DNA of 64,000 nt, taken from Paenibacillus ferrarius. GTDB lineage: Bacteria > Bacillota > Bacilli > Paenibacillales > NBRC-103111. How positions within the stretch are numbered: position 1 is the stretch's first letter; each line of letters begins with the position of its first letter. Of the stretch, positions 26,623 through 36,700 are shown in pieces. The stretch spans positions 1 through 64,000 of the forward strand of contig NZ_MBTG01000003.1 in NCBI RefSeq assembly GCF_002027705.1. The letters are read 5' to 3'. The position numbers and the translations under genes are program-made. The notes beneath the pieces are model-generated. The model saw only the letters and a program-made list of their open reading frames with translations, was not told the origin of the DNA and searched no databases.

Positions 26623-27112
26623 GTTCGGCATTGTGTTCCGATTTGAAGGAATGACGGAAGGGACGGACATTATCGCGCGGCTTTTGTTGAAGCATTATGG
26701 AATCGGGATCGCGAAGACCATTTTTGCGATTGATTGCATTGTCCTGCTGCTGTCTTTAATCTATTTGGACCTCAATCGGGCCATGTATACGTTAGTTGCG
26801 ATTGTTGTTGGAGCAAAAGTGATTGATTTTGTGCTGGAAGGTGCTTCTGGCGCACGAGCTGCGTTCATCGTAACGGCTAAACCTATTCAGATTGGCAATG
26901 AGATCATGACAGAATTACTGCGTGGCATCACATTCTTGGAAGGAAGAGGCGGCTATAAGGGTAAACATAGCGAAGTGATTTACTGTATTGTAAGCCGCAA
27001 AGAGATTATTAAGCTCAAAAAGCTGGTCCACCGCGTAGATCCAGCCGCTTTCGTCAGCTTCAGCGATGTCCGCGAAGTGGTGGGCAATGGCTTCGCTAAG
27101 CATGACCAATAA
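26615..27112 (+). pseudogene. YitT family membrane protein, 5' half replaced by the palindrome array
   Basis: The last ~165 codons match the C-terminal part of YitT/DUF2179 proteins: GLGFGIVFRFEGMTEGTDII, two membrane segments (FAIDCIVLLLSLIYLDL, YTLVAIVVGAKVIDFVLEG), then the DUF2179 domain (GITFLEGRGGYKGKHSEVIY). A full YitT has about 280 aa with five or more membrane helices; the first ~100 residues are missing. The frame stays open upstream through the array (to ATG 26507), giving a repeat-encoded K/P/A-rich leader. It is probably non-functional, but expression as a hybrid cannot be excluded. Its end overlaps the convergent AraC gene by 17 bp. Confidence 0.7.
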
Positions 27113-27989
27113 ACTTTCGGCGGAAGTTCATCGGTGAGATACCTTCTTTGCTGGAGAAGCAGAAGGAGAAGTACGAGCCGTGCTGAAAGCCAACTTCTTC
27201 TGCGATGCGAGCCATACTCCATTTGGTTTGGAGAAGCAGCTTCTTGGCCTGCTCGATCCGGTATTGAAATAAGTAGTCCATCGGCGTAACGCCATACACT
27301 TTGAGCATACATTTGGCCAAATAATTAGGATGATAATTCAATTCCTGCTGCAAAAGGGTATTCGTCAGCTTCTGTGTATAATTCTGCCGCAAGAACAGCT
27401 CGACTTTCTCCGCTAGATGGAAGGCGGTCACATCAGAGGTTGCCGCGAGGTCGCGATCGACCAATTGCATGAATTGCTGGAAGACACCTTGCCGCTTCCA
27501 ATTCCGCAGTGAACGCGGCTCTTCGTCCAATTGGAAGAACTGCTCCAATATGTCGAGCGCTTTCTGCGACAGCTTCATAAATTTGGGGATAAATACGGAG
27601 CATACCTCGCTGTGATTTAAATAAGCCATTTGCTTGTGATTGGCAATTAACGTTTGTTGATTGTCCAGGCATTCGTTCATGTTGCTGCACTCATCCCACG
27701 CGCCAAACGTTTGGAAATGAATCCAAATAATCTCCGTCACACTTGCACAAGGAATGGTTCCATAATGATTCGCGTCCGGTCTTAAGATGAAAGCTTCGCC
27801 TTCTTGAATCGTCCACTCTGTCGTTCCTTCACCCAAGTGCAAGGTTCCTTTTGTCACGACCATTAAATCAAATACACCGATCTGGTTTCGGCTTACATGC
27901 TGCTCGCCTTCCTGGTATTGGAAACGGCCGCAGTCGATGAAATAAGGAACTGGAGGGGAAATAAAGTGCAAAATCGGTGAGCTCATCAT
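27096..27989 (-). CDS. AraC family regulator, divergent from GH127
   Basis: 297 aa. An N-terminal cupin-like sensor half (GVFDLMVVTKGTLHLGEG, EGEAFILRPDANHYG) and a C-terminal double HTH (LLLQTKWSMARIAEEVGFQHGSYFSFCFSSKEGISPMNFRRKFI). It starts after AAAGGAGTGATTTGCG. It is divergent from the GH127 gene across 142 bp, so it likely activates that gene in response to an arabinose-containing sugar (inference). Its 3' end overlaps the YitT remnant by 17 bp, tail to tail. Confidence 0.92.
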   Translation of the reverse strand: MMSSPILHFISPPVPYFIDCGRFQYQEGEQHVSRNQIGVFDLMVVTKGTLHLGEGTTEWTIQEGEAFILRPDANHYGTIPCASVTEIIWIHFQTFGAWDECSNMNECLDNQQTLIANHKQMAYLNHSEVCSVFIPKFMKLSQKALDILEQFFQLDEEPRSLRNWKRQGVFQQFMQLVDRDLAATSDVTAFHLAEKVELFLRQNYTQKLTNTLLQQELNYHPNYLAKCMLKVYGVTPMDYLFQYRIEQAKKLLLQTKWSMARIAEEVGFQHGSYFSFCFSSKEGISPMNFRRKFIGHA

Positions 27990-28080
27990 CGCAAATCACT
28001 CCTTTGAAAAGGTTGATATTTTTAAAAATGTGGTTGGAAAACACTATATAAATACTATGGTACACCATGTAGTATATTAA

Positions 28081-28094
28081 TTAAAGCGCTTACG
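28081..28094 (-). promoter_or_regulatory. Candidate cre/LacI-type site before GH127
   Basis: TTAAAGCGCTTACG, read on the minus strand as CGTAAGCGCTTTAA, resembles cre with two mismatches and has the AGCGCT palindromic core. It lies about 40 bp upstream of the GH127 start. Confidence 0.4.
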
Positions 28095-28131
28095 AAAAAG
28101 ATCATATCTATAAAATAAAGGGGACCCCTAC

Positions 28132-30102
28132 ATGGCGAATTTATCAATCTCCAGACCACTTCCACTAAGGAATGTACTTATCACAGATGACTTCTGGTCT
28201 GCTTATATTCGATTGGTTCGGAATGTTGTCGTTCCTTATCAGTGGGAAGCGTTGAACGATCAAATCGAAGGTGCTGAGCCAAGCCATGCCATGAGAAATT
28301 TTAAAATTTCTGCCGGCTTGGAGCAAGGTGAATTTTATGGCATGGTGTTTCAGGACAGTGATGTAGCGAAGTGGCTGGAAGCCGTCAGCTACTTGCTGGA
28401 AACGGGCTATGACGCTGAATTGGAGCAGTTGGCTGACGAAGTGATTGCGATTATTGCGAAGGCCCAGCATGCGGACGGGTATCTGAATACATATTTTACA
28501 TTGAAGGAACCCAATGGCAGATGGACGAATTTGGCTGAATGTCATGAGTTGTATTGTGCAGGGCATTTGATTGAAGCGGCGGTTGCTTATTATCGAGCTA
28601 CTGGGAAGCGTTTGATTTTGGATGTAGCATGCAAATTGGCCGATTGTATTGACCAGGTGTTTGGTCCTGGAGATACACAAATTCACGGATATGACGGTCA
28701 TCAAGAGATCGAGCTTGCGCTGGTGAAGCTGTACCAAACGACAACGAATGAGCGTTATCTGCGATTAAGTCAGTATTTTCTGGATGAGCGTGGGAAGGAG
28801 CCTCGATTCTTCGAAGAGGAGTTCCACCGACGAAACGGGCAAACGCATTTTCCCAGCTTGGATATGGTGTTCGATTACACCTACAATCAATCCCATTTGC
28901 CGGTTAGGCAGCAGCATACAGCTGAAGGGCATGCAGTCCGAGTTGTGTATATGTGCTCCGGGATGGCGGATGTTGCAGCTGAAAGCGGCGATCTGGAGCT
29001 TCTGGAAGCGTGTCGAAAGCTGTGGACGAACATTGTCAGCAAACGAATGTATATTACAGGGGCCATTGGCTCTATGGCGCATGGAGAAGCTTTTACACTG
29101 GATTATGATTTGCCAAATGATACGGCCTATGCGGAAACCTGCGCTTCCATCGGATTAATTTTCTTTGCTCAGCGCATGCTGCAAATCGAGGCCAAAAGCG
29201 AATACGCCGATATGATGGAGCGGGCGCTTTACAATACTGTACTCAGCGGCATGTCTCAGGACGGCAAACGTTTCTTCTATGTTAATCCACTGGAAGTATG
29301 GCCGGATGCTATTCGTAAGAATCATCAATTAAACCATGTGAAGCCGGTTAGACAGGGATGGTTTGGCTGCGCTTGCTGTCCGCCGAATATCGCTAGATTG
29401 CTGGCGTCACTAGGCCAATACATTTACACCTGCCAAGGCGACATCGTGTATGCCAACCTTTATATAGGCAGCGAAATGACATTGGATGTCACAGGACAGT
29501 CGATCATAATTCATCAGCATTCCGAGCTTCCTTGGAAGGGTAATGTTCGCTTTACCATTGAAGTAAGCGCCAAAACGTCTTTTACACTTGCCTTGCGCAT
29601 TCCAAACTGGTGTACAGAGCCGTCATTGACGGTGCAAGGCTCTCCCGTGCAGCTAGCTGAAAATGTGCGTGACGGCTATGTTTATCTCACGAGGGAATGG
29701 AATGACAAGGATGAGGTTGAGTGGGTGCTGCCGATGGAGGTGAGGCGAATGAAAGGTCATCCCCATGTGCGTGATACCTTCGGTAAGGTAGCCTTGCAAT
29801 GTGGGCCTTTGATTTATTGCATGGAGGAAGCCGATAACGGAGCGGGTTTGCATCAAATTGTGCTGGAAGATGAGGATGAACACCAGAAGCATTTTGAGCA
29901 AGCTTTGTTGGGAGGAATTCAGACGCTTTCTGTTGCCGCCAAACGTATTCGTTCTGAGGATCTGGGACACAAGTGGGGCGAGCAATTATATAGCGCAAAT
30001 ATCCCACATGAATGGGAACCGATGACAGCCCAGTTCATTCCCTATTATGCTTGGGCCAATCGAGGGCAAGGAGAAATGTCGGTTTGGATCAAGGAGAAAT
30101 AA
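28132..30102 (+). CDS. GH127 family beta-L-arabinofuranosidase
   Basis: 656 aa, no signal peptide, so intracellular. GH127 (former DUF1680) landmarks are present: acid residue E319 in MAHGEAFTLD, zinc ligands E335-T-C337 in AYAETCASIGL and C415-C416 in FGCACCPPN; in the Bifidobacterium enzyme the equivalents are E322, E338, C340, C417 and C418, with C417 as nucleophile. It releases L-arabinofuranose from beta-linked arabino-oligosaccharides. Divergent AraC regulator upstream; a sugar ABC transporter follows 78 bp downstream. Confidence 0.93.
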   Translation: MANLSISRPLPLRNVLITDDFWSAYIRLVRNVVVPYQWEALNDQIEGAEPSHAMRNFKISAGLEQGEFYGMVFQDSDVAKWLEAVSYLLETGYDAELEQLADEVIAIIAKAQHADGYLNTYFTLKEPNGRWTNLAECHELYCAGHLIEAAVAYYRATGKRLILDVACKLADCIDQVFGPGDTQIHGYDGHQEIELALVKLYQTTTNERYLRLSQYFLDERGKEPRFFEEEFHRRNGQTHFPSLDMVFDYTYNQSHLPVRQQHTAEGHAVRVVYMCSGMADVAAESGDLELLEACRKLWTNIVSKRMYITGAIGSMAHGEAFTLDYDLPNDTAYAETCASIGLIFFAQRMLQIEAKSEYADMMERALYNTVLSGMSQDGKRFFYVNPLEVWPDAIRKNHQLNHVKPVRQGWFGCACCPPNIARLLASLGQYIYTCQGDIVYANLYIGSEMTLDVTGQSIIIHQHSELPWKGNVRFTIEVSAKTSFTLALRIPNWCTEPSLTVQGSPVQLAENVRDGYVYLTREWNDKDEVEWVLPMEVRRMKGHPHVRDTFGKVALQCGPLIYCMEEADNGAGLHQIVLEDEDEHQKHFEQALLGGIQTLSVAAKRIRSEDLGHKWGEQLYSANIPHEWEPMTAQFIPYYAWANRGQGEMSVWIKEK

Positions 30103-30180
30103 AAAAGGCTTTAACCTGCGAAGGTTTATGGTATATATAGGTAAAAGCGAAAATGATAACAATCATTTGGAGGGGTTAAT

Positions 30181-31614
30181 TTGAGATCTTTGAGAAAAGG
30201 CTTAAAAGTCAGCACGGTCACTACGTTAGCGCTAGGATTAATGGTAGGCTGCAGCTCGACAAACACACCTGCATCAAACGGTACTGCTGCGCCCGCAGCG
30301 AACACGCCTGCAAGTTCATCAGCTCCGACGAAGGCGGCCGACAGCGGAGAGAAAGTGACGATTCGGTTCACGGACTGGGCGAATAATGAAGAGGCAAAGT
30401 CTACGAGAATCAGCTTGGACGCGTTCGAAGCCGCACATCCGAACATCAAGGTTGACTATCAGAACGTTGCGCTTGCTGAATTCGGTGCGAAGTTAAGCGC
30501 GATGGCTGCCTCCAAAACACTTCCGGATATCAGCACGATGCTGGAAGCACAAGCACTTAAATATGCAGAGTCGGATATTCTGATGGATTTATCTTCGTAT
30601 TATAAGGACGGGTCCGTCACTCCGAAGTTAGAGAGCAATAAATTCGTAACCCCGGACGGAAAACTGCTTGGCTACAGTGCTGCAAACGAAATTATTTTGC
30701 TGCATTACAACAAAAATATGTTCGACGAAGCGAAAATTCCGTATCCGCCAGCTGAAACCGAAAAAGCGTGGACCTGGGATCAAATGCTGGATGTAGCCAA
30801 AAAGCTAACAAAAGATAAAGGCGGCAAGCACCCGGGCGAAGCAGGCTTCGATGCCAAAAACATCGTGCAGTATGGCATTAATGTGTCGCATAGCCAAGAC
30901 TTCTTCTGGACACCTTTTGCGATCTCCAATGGCGGCGGGGAAGTAAGCCAAGATGGGAAAGAGCTTTTGCTGGATAAGCCGGAAACCATTGAAGCCATTC
31001 AGAAAATTGCCGATCTATCCAATGTAGAGCACGTCTCGCCAACAGCAGCACAATCCTCTGGATTGCCAGGAGATGTCGGTCAATTGCTGCTATCCAAAAA
31101 AGTCGCGATGGTCACGTCAGGGCAATGGGAATTAGTGAATATTAATCCTCAGCTCAAAAACGGACTCAAAAACGGCATCGGTGTTCTGCCCATTTTCAAA
31201 AAACCGGCAACCACCAATACAGGAACACCGATGGTCGTGTATAAGAGCACAAAGCATCCCAAAGAAACCATTGAGCTTTACAAATGGCTTATGGATATTG
31301 AGAAGAACTTAGCGAACATTGATAGCGGGGTATGGATGCCGACGGAAATGAGCTGGTACACAGATCCTGAGAAAATCAAGAGATGGACACAATCACCTGT
31401 TCATCCACCGGAGTACAAAACGGCTGTTATCGATTACGCTCTGAAAGCCACATATCCGACACCATGGTTTTTCTTGCCGACGTACAGCCGAATTGGGGAT
31501 GTGCTGAATCCCGGATTGGATCAGGTGTGGTTAGGCACGAAGTCGGCTAAGGACGCGGTTGCAGAGATGATGCCGAAAATTAAACCTATTTTTGATAGCG
31601 GCAAAGCCAATTAA
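30181..31614 (+). CDS. Sugar-binding lipoprotein of an ABC transporter
   Basis: 477 aa. TTG start (30181) 6 nt after TGGAGGGG. Signal peptide with lipobox LGLMVGCSS and an Ala/Thr/Pro-rich linker, then a family 1 solute-binding domain (KVTIRFTDWANNEEAKSTRISL, MVTSGQWELVNINPQ). It delivers a sugar, probably an arabinose- or uronide-containing oligosaccharide given the neighbours, to the two permeases downstream. A long hairpin separates it from them. Confidence 0.92.
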   Translation: MRSLRKGLKVSTVTTLALGLMVGCSSTNTPASNGTAAPAANTPASSSAPTKAADSGEKVTIRFTDWANNEEAKSTRISLDAFEAAHPNIKVDYQNVALAEFGAKLSAMAASKTLPDISTMLEAQALKYAESDILMDLSSYYKDGSVTPKLESNKFVTPDGKLLGYSAANEIILLHYNKNMFDEAKIPYPPAETEKAWTWDQMLDVAKKLTKDKGGKHPGEAGFDAKNIVQYGINVSHSQDFFWTPFAISNGGGEVSQDGKELLLDKPETIEAIQKIADLSNVEHVSPTAAQSSGLPGDVGQLLLSKKVAMVTSGQWELVNINPQLKNGLKNGIGVLPIFKKPATTNTGTPMVVYKSTKHPKETIELYKWLMDIEKNLANIDSGVWMPTEMSWYTDPEKIKRWTQSPVHPPEYKTAVIDYALKATYPTPWFFLPTYSRIGDVLNPGLDQVWLGTKSAKDAVAEMMPKIKPIFDSGKAN

Positions 31615-31647
31615 ATTACATTCATGTTAGGTAAGATGTAGGCAAAC

Positions 31648-31694
31648 AGCACATAGGAACAAGTGTTATTCGATCAGCTTGTTCCTGATGTGCT
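31648..31694 (+). promoter_or_regulatory. Intercistronic hairpin between binding protein and permeases
   Basis: AGCACATAGGAACAAG (31648-31663) pairs with CTTGTTCCTGATGTGCT (31678-31694), a stem of about 15 bp with one asymmetric bulge and no T-run. Such hairpins commonly protect the binding-protein mRNA and lower permease expression. Confidence 0.6.
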
Positions 31695-31731
31695 TACAAG
31701 GAAGGTTGTCACACTTAGGGGGTACCGAATC

Positions 31732-32646
31732 ATGTCTACAGATCAGCAGTCTAGTTACAGAAGCCTTAAGCGGCAGCAGGTAATTGTAGGATACTTATGC
31801 ATCTTGCCAGCCATTCTGGGACTATTCATTTTTACGCTAGGTCCATTGCTGTACAGCTTATATCTGAGTTTTACGGATTGGACGATTCTCAAGCCGAAGC
31901 AATGGGTTGGCTTGGACAATTACCGGAATATTTTTACCCAAGATCTCTTCTTTTTTGACTCGCTCAAAGCGACTGCCTATTATGCGATTGGTTCCGTCAT
32001 TGCTTCGATTATGTTCTGCTTTGTCGTGGCCTTGTTCCTCAATCAGAAGATTAGGGGCAGAGCTACCTTCCGCGCAATTTTTTATTTGCCTTCGATTATT
32101 CCTGTGCTTGCCAGCAGTATCATTTGGCTGTGGCTGTATAATCCTGATTTCGGCATTATCAACCATCTGCTAAGCTTCATTGGCATTGATAAGTTGATGT
32201 GGGTGAACAGCCCGGATACCTCGGTGTTATCTATGATTATTATTGCCGTATGGGGGTCTGGCAATGTCATTGTAATCTTTCTAGCCGGATTGCAGGATGT
32301 GCCGACTCATTTACTCGAGGCTGTGGAAATCGATGGTGGAGGCTGGTGGCATAAATTACGTTCCGTAACGATTCCGCTCATGTCGCCTATCATTTTCTAT
32401 AATGTCATACTCGGTTTCGTTAATTCGATTACAGCTTTTACGCAAGCCTATGCGATGACGCAAGGCGGCCCGGGAAATTCAACGTTATTCTATGCATTCT
32501 ATATCTATCGAGAAGCGTTTCAGCGTCAAAATATGGGCTATGCCTGCGCACTCGCTTGGGTGTTGTTCATCATTGTTGCATTCTTCACGTACTTGTTGTT
32601 CCGCTCTTCTGCCGGATGGGTACATTATGAAGGAGGGAAAAAGTAA
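31732..32646 (+). CDS. Sugar ABC transporter permease 1 (MalF type)
   Basis: 304 aa from ATG 31732 (MSTDQQSSYRSLKRQQVIVG) after AGGGGGT; the open frame extends to 31663 without a ribosome site. Six hydrophobic helices, beginning GYLCILPAILGLFIFTLGPLLYS, and the EAA loop EAVEIDGGGWWHKLRSVTIPLMSP that contacts the ATPase. No ATPase gene is nearby, so it probably uses a shared MsmX-type ATPase encoded elsewhere. Its stop overlaps the next start (TAATG). Confidence 0.93.
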   Translation: MSTDQQSSYRSLKRQQVIVGYLCILPAILGLFIFTLGPLLYSLYLSFTDWTILKPKQWVGLDNYRNIFTQDLFFFDSLKATAYYAIGSVIASIMFCFVVALFLNQKIRGRATFRAIFYLPSIIPVLASSIIWLWLYNPDFGIINHLLSFIGIDKLMWVNSPDTSVLSMIIIAVWGSGNVIVIFLAGLQDVPTHLLEAVEIDGGGWWHKLRSVTIPLMSPIIFYNVILGFVNSITAFTQAYAMTQGGPGNSTLFYAFYIYREAFQRQNMGYACALAWVLFIIVAFFTYLLFRSSAGWVHYEGGKK

Positions 32647-33476
32647 TGACTTACCGGCTCAGAGGTAAAATTGTCACGTACGGCGTCTTGTTCTTGCTGT
32701 CCTTGCTTGTCTTTTTCCCGATGTATTGGATCATTCGATCATCCTTGCTGAATTTGCAGGAAATTCTCGAGTTTCCGCCGATCTGGTTTCCGAATGCTTT
32801 TCGGATTGATAATTATACAGAGGTGATGGCGCGCGTTGATTTCGGCAAATATTTTATAAACACCTTTACGGTTATTATTCCGGTATTAGTTGGTGTAGGC
32901 TTAACTGCCAGCTTAACGGCTTTTGGCTTCGCCAGACTGGAATTCCCGTTGAAAAATCTATGGTTTTCACTTATCATCATGACGATTTTACTTCCCAGCA
33001 TTGTTACGCTAGTCCCCACATACATCGGTTGGTCCAAGCTGCAGCTGACGAATTCCTACTGGCCTCTAATCATTCCTGCTTTTTTCGGCGGCGGCGCCTT
33101 TAATATCTTCTTGCTGCGGCAGTTTCTGATGACGATTCCCAAAGAACTGGATGAATCAGCCGTTATTGACGGCGCTAGTTACTTTACGATTTATCGTAAA
33201 ATCATACTTCCGCTTATTAAACCAGCTATTGTTGTCGTGCTTTTGTTCACTTTCGTTGGTGTTTGGAATGATTTTCTTGGTCAATTGGTTTATCTGAATG
33301 ATTCAAATAAATATACCGTCTCATTAGGCTTGTCCACGCTGCGAGGGGCGAATAATACGCCGATGAACCTCCTGATGGCGGGCACAGCGATTGTGGTGAT
33401 GCCAGCGGTAATCGTCTTCTTGTTCGGTCAGAGGTATTTCATTGAAGGCATCGCGACAACGGGGATTAAAGGGTAA
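32646..33476 (+). CDS. Sugar ABC transporter permease 2 (MalG type)
   Basis: 276 aa, ATG overlapping the preceding stop. Six membrane segments; EAA loop ELDESAVIDGASYFTIYRKIILPLIKPA. It forms the CUT1 translocation pore with permease 1. No gene follows until 33713; a dyad (33487-33532) without a T-run lies just after the stop. Confidence 0.93.
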   Translation: MTYRLRGKIVTYGVLFLLSLLVFFPMYWIIRSSLLNLQEILEFPPIWFPNAFRIDNYTEVMARVDFGKYFINTFTVIIPVLVGVGLTASLTAFGFARLEFPLKNLWFSLIIMTILLPSIVTLVPTYIGWSKLQLTNSYWPLIIPAFFGGGAFNIFLLRQFLMTIPKELDESAVIDGASYFTIYRKIILPLIKPAIVVVLLFTFVGVWNDFLGQLVYLNDSNKYTVSLGLSTLRGANNTPMNLLMAGTAIVVMPAVIVFLFGQRYFIEGIATTGIKG

Positions 33477-33540
33477 GCAAGTAAAAAATAGAGCGACAGA
33501 CAGCGTTAGCAGCGTTCTGTCTATTCTCTATTGCCTCTGG

Positions 33541-33554
33541 TGAATGCGCTTTCA
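33541..33554 (+). promoter_or_regulatory. Candidate cre site before the secreted DUF5695-like protein
   Basis: TGAATGCGCTTTCA matches TGWAANCGNTNWCA at all but one base. It lies about 160 bp upstream of the start at 33713. The rest of 33477-33712 shows only the dyad after the permease gene and the ribosome site. Confidence 0.45.
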
Positions 33555-33712
33555 TTGGCGTGTTGGATAAGCACCATGAGCGAATGCTGGTGAGACGGCT
33601 TTTTTGGCAGGCTCCGCTTGCTTTATATACATGCTGAAAGGAGGTGATGGGAAAGTCAGCAGCAATTCCAGAGGTTTGGGCTATTTAATTCAATTTAATG
33701 GAGGTGTTATGA

Positions 33713-36700
33713 TTGAGCATGCCAAGTTTTCAGTTCAGCCGGAATAGCCTTGTACTGCTTGTGAGCCTGTTCTTGACAGCGGTTGTACTCGTTTTGTGTG
33801 CGCCAGGCCTGGCGTATGCGAATACGTTATCCAACAGCACGTTCAATGTGCAGACCGGTACGAACGGTGAAATTACATCGTTGAAGCTGACCGGGGATAC
33901 GTTCGCCACAGATTATGTAATGAATGGGACGAATGCGCCGAATCAAAATACGGCCGATCACGAGTGGCTGGGCGAATTGATGTTCACGTACAAGCTGGGC
34001 AGCGGTGCTTGGACCAAAGCCTATACGAGCAAGTCTGCGGACGGGAGAACGATTACCCAAAGCGGAAATACAGTAACAGTCACTTATCAGAATTCTGCGA
34101 ATAGTGAAGGGATTAAGAACTTCAAAGTCGTTGTGACTTATGCATTAGTGAATGATTATTTGCAGTGGTCTATTAATTTGACGAATACCAGCTCTCAAAC
34201 GATTGAGTTCGGCGACGTAGGTCTGCCGCTCCCTTTCAATGAGTTCTGGACAGCAGGAAATGATCCGATTTATGAAACACGAGTTGTCACCCACTCGTAT
34301 GTAGGGAACAATAACTCTTATATCACAGCTGCACGGCCTAGTGGAATTGGACCATTTCTGCTGCTGATACCGGATGCTGCGACAGGTGCAGGATTTGAGT
34401 ATCAGGATCGCTGGAGAATTGAAGAGCATCCAGGCAGCAAGTGGGCGATGGATCAAGGGGGCTGGACAGAAGGGCTGAATGTTTTCTATATTCACTCGAA
34501 TGTCATTAAAAGCACGAACCGCGGCTATTTGCCGAATACAAGCCTAATACTGGCAGCCAATCAAAGCAAAACGTATGCCTTTAAATTCATTAAAGTGGCG
34601 AACGAGAACGCGATGAAAGATCGCCTATACACAGAAGGACTCGTAGATGTAACGGTTGTACCGGGCATGATGTTCGCTACCAATATGAAGGCGAAGATTG
34701 ATTTGCACACGTCGAAGGCGATTACCTCAGTGACTGCGCAGTATCCTTCTGAAACGACAATCACTTATGTGAGTACAACTGGGACAGATCATAAAATTTA
34801 TGACCTCAGTCTCACGCATCTAGGGCCAAACAACATAACCGTCAACTATGGCAGCGGCGAGAAAACGGTCCTGCAATTCTATGCCATAGAGCCTATTGAT
34901 GCTGCGCTGCAAAGGCATGCCACATTCATGGTGAACAAAACGCAGTGGAATGCGCCAGGGCAAATCTATGACAAGGTATTCGACGATTGGATGATGCAAA
35001 ATAAAGCGAAGCGGGGCTCTTTTGCCGGATATTGGGGCTGGGGAGATGATTGGGGGTACACGCACGGTCAATTCCTCGCAGAGAAAAATGCGTTGACACC
35101 TGTGGCGGCCGAAGTGACGGCGGTGGATCAATATTTGGAAACGGCCATCTGGAATCGGCTTATGGTGAATAATCATACGGATTATCTCATTCATGACTTC
35201 TTGATGCCAGAGCCGAATGATACCCCGACATATCGCGGCTATGCGTATCCGCATATTTATAACACGTATTTCAGCATGTATAAAATTGCGAAGCTGTATC
35301 CGAATCTCATCACATACGCGCAAACGAAAAACACCTATTTATTAAGGGCATATAACATCTTCAAAGCCTTGTATGACGGCCCTGTTGCTTATAACTGGAA
35401 TACCGGCCTCATGGGTGAGCTGACAACCCCGGATATCATCAAAGCCTTGCAAGATGAAGGCTATACGACACAGGCCAATGATATGATCGCGAAAATGGCA
35501 ACGAAATATAATAATTTCAAAAACACGACCTACCCCTACGGCTCTGAATATTCTTACGATAATACAGGGGAAGAAGCCGTTTATACGCTGGCTAAAATGA
35601 ATAATAATACAACGATGATGAGCAAAATCAACAACAAAACTCGGGCTGCTCGCGGACAGATGCCCATCTGGTATTATTACGCAGATCCGGTGACCATTAC
35701 AGGCGAGAACTGGTGGAATTTTCAATACACCACTTCGTTGGCTGGTTATACAATGGACGATTGGATACGCAATCATTCCACAACGCCAGAAGTGGAGCAG
35801 CGACTTTCCTATGCGGCGAAGTTTGCTAATGTTGGTGCGATTAATTCTGGGCAAATCTCTTCGGATGCCGCTAATATCGGTGCTGTTTCCTGGACCTACC
35901 AAGCCGAGAAAGGCAATTATGGCGCTCTAGGTTTGGACGGAGGCCCGCTGTTCAATGGCTGGCGCGGGATGAGCGGGGAAGCGGATCTAGGGTTGTTCGG
36001 AGCGCTCAAAATTCTCAGTGCGGATATCGCGGTTGATCCTATATTTGGGCTTTACGGGTATGGCGCCGATGTGACACAGAGTGGTTCGAGTTATGTGATT
36101 ACGCCGAAGGACGGAGTATTCAAAAGGTTGAATCTGATTACCGAGAAGCTCTCCATGGAGCTTGAAAGGGATCAATACTCCTCTGCAACGGTCGCGATTG
36201 CCAAAAATAATGTGAGCTTTACTTTGAAGAATTTAACGCCAACAGCAGCCCATACGACAAAAGTCTCGTTTAGCGGACTGGCTGCGGGCACATATGATGT
36301 GCTTCTCAATAATGCAGTCGTGGGGTCAGTATCTGCTGCGAATGGGTCCAAAACGACGGTTAGCCTGAACATTGGCACAGCGGCGACGTATGAGGTGAAG
36401 CTGCAAGCCGGCACAACTACTGGACCTGTGGATATCGCGCCTCAAGGGACGGTAACTACTTCATTCGTTTCCTCATGGGAAAGTCTAGCAGGTCTGAATG
36501 ATGGCTACACGCCAACAAGCTCAAATGATAGAGGCCATGCCGTCTATGGCAACTGGGATAACCCAGGTACGACACAATGGCTGCAGATTGATTTCGCGAG
36601 TGCCAAAACGATCTCAAAAACTGATATCTATTGGTTTGATGACGATCAAGGCATCGACCTGCCTGCTTCCTATACGCTGCAATACTGGAACGGGACGGCA

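Noticed and set aside
33631..33747. Possible leader peptide before the secreted protein
   Set aside because: A short frame overlaps the start, but its ribosome site placement is poor and the frame looks random.
35342..35902. 186-aa minus-strand ORF
   Set aside because: Shadow of the secreted DUF5695-like protein gene; no ribosome site.
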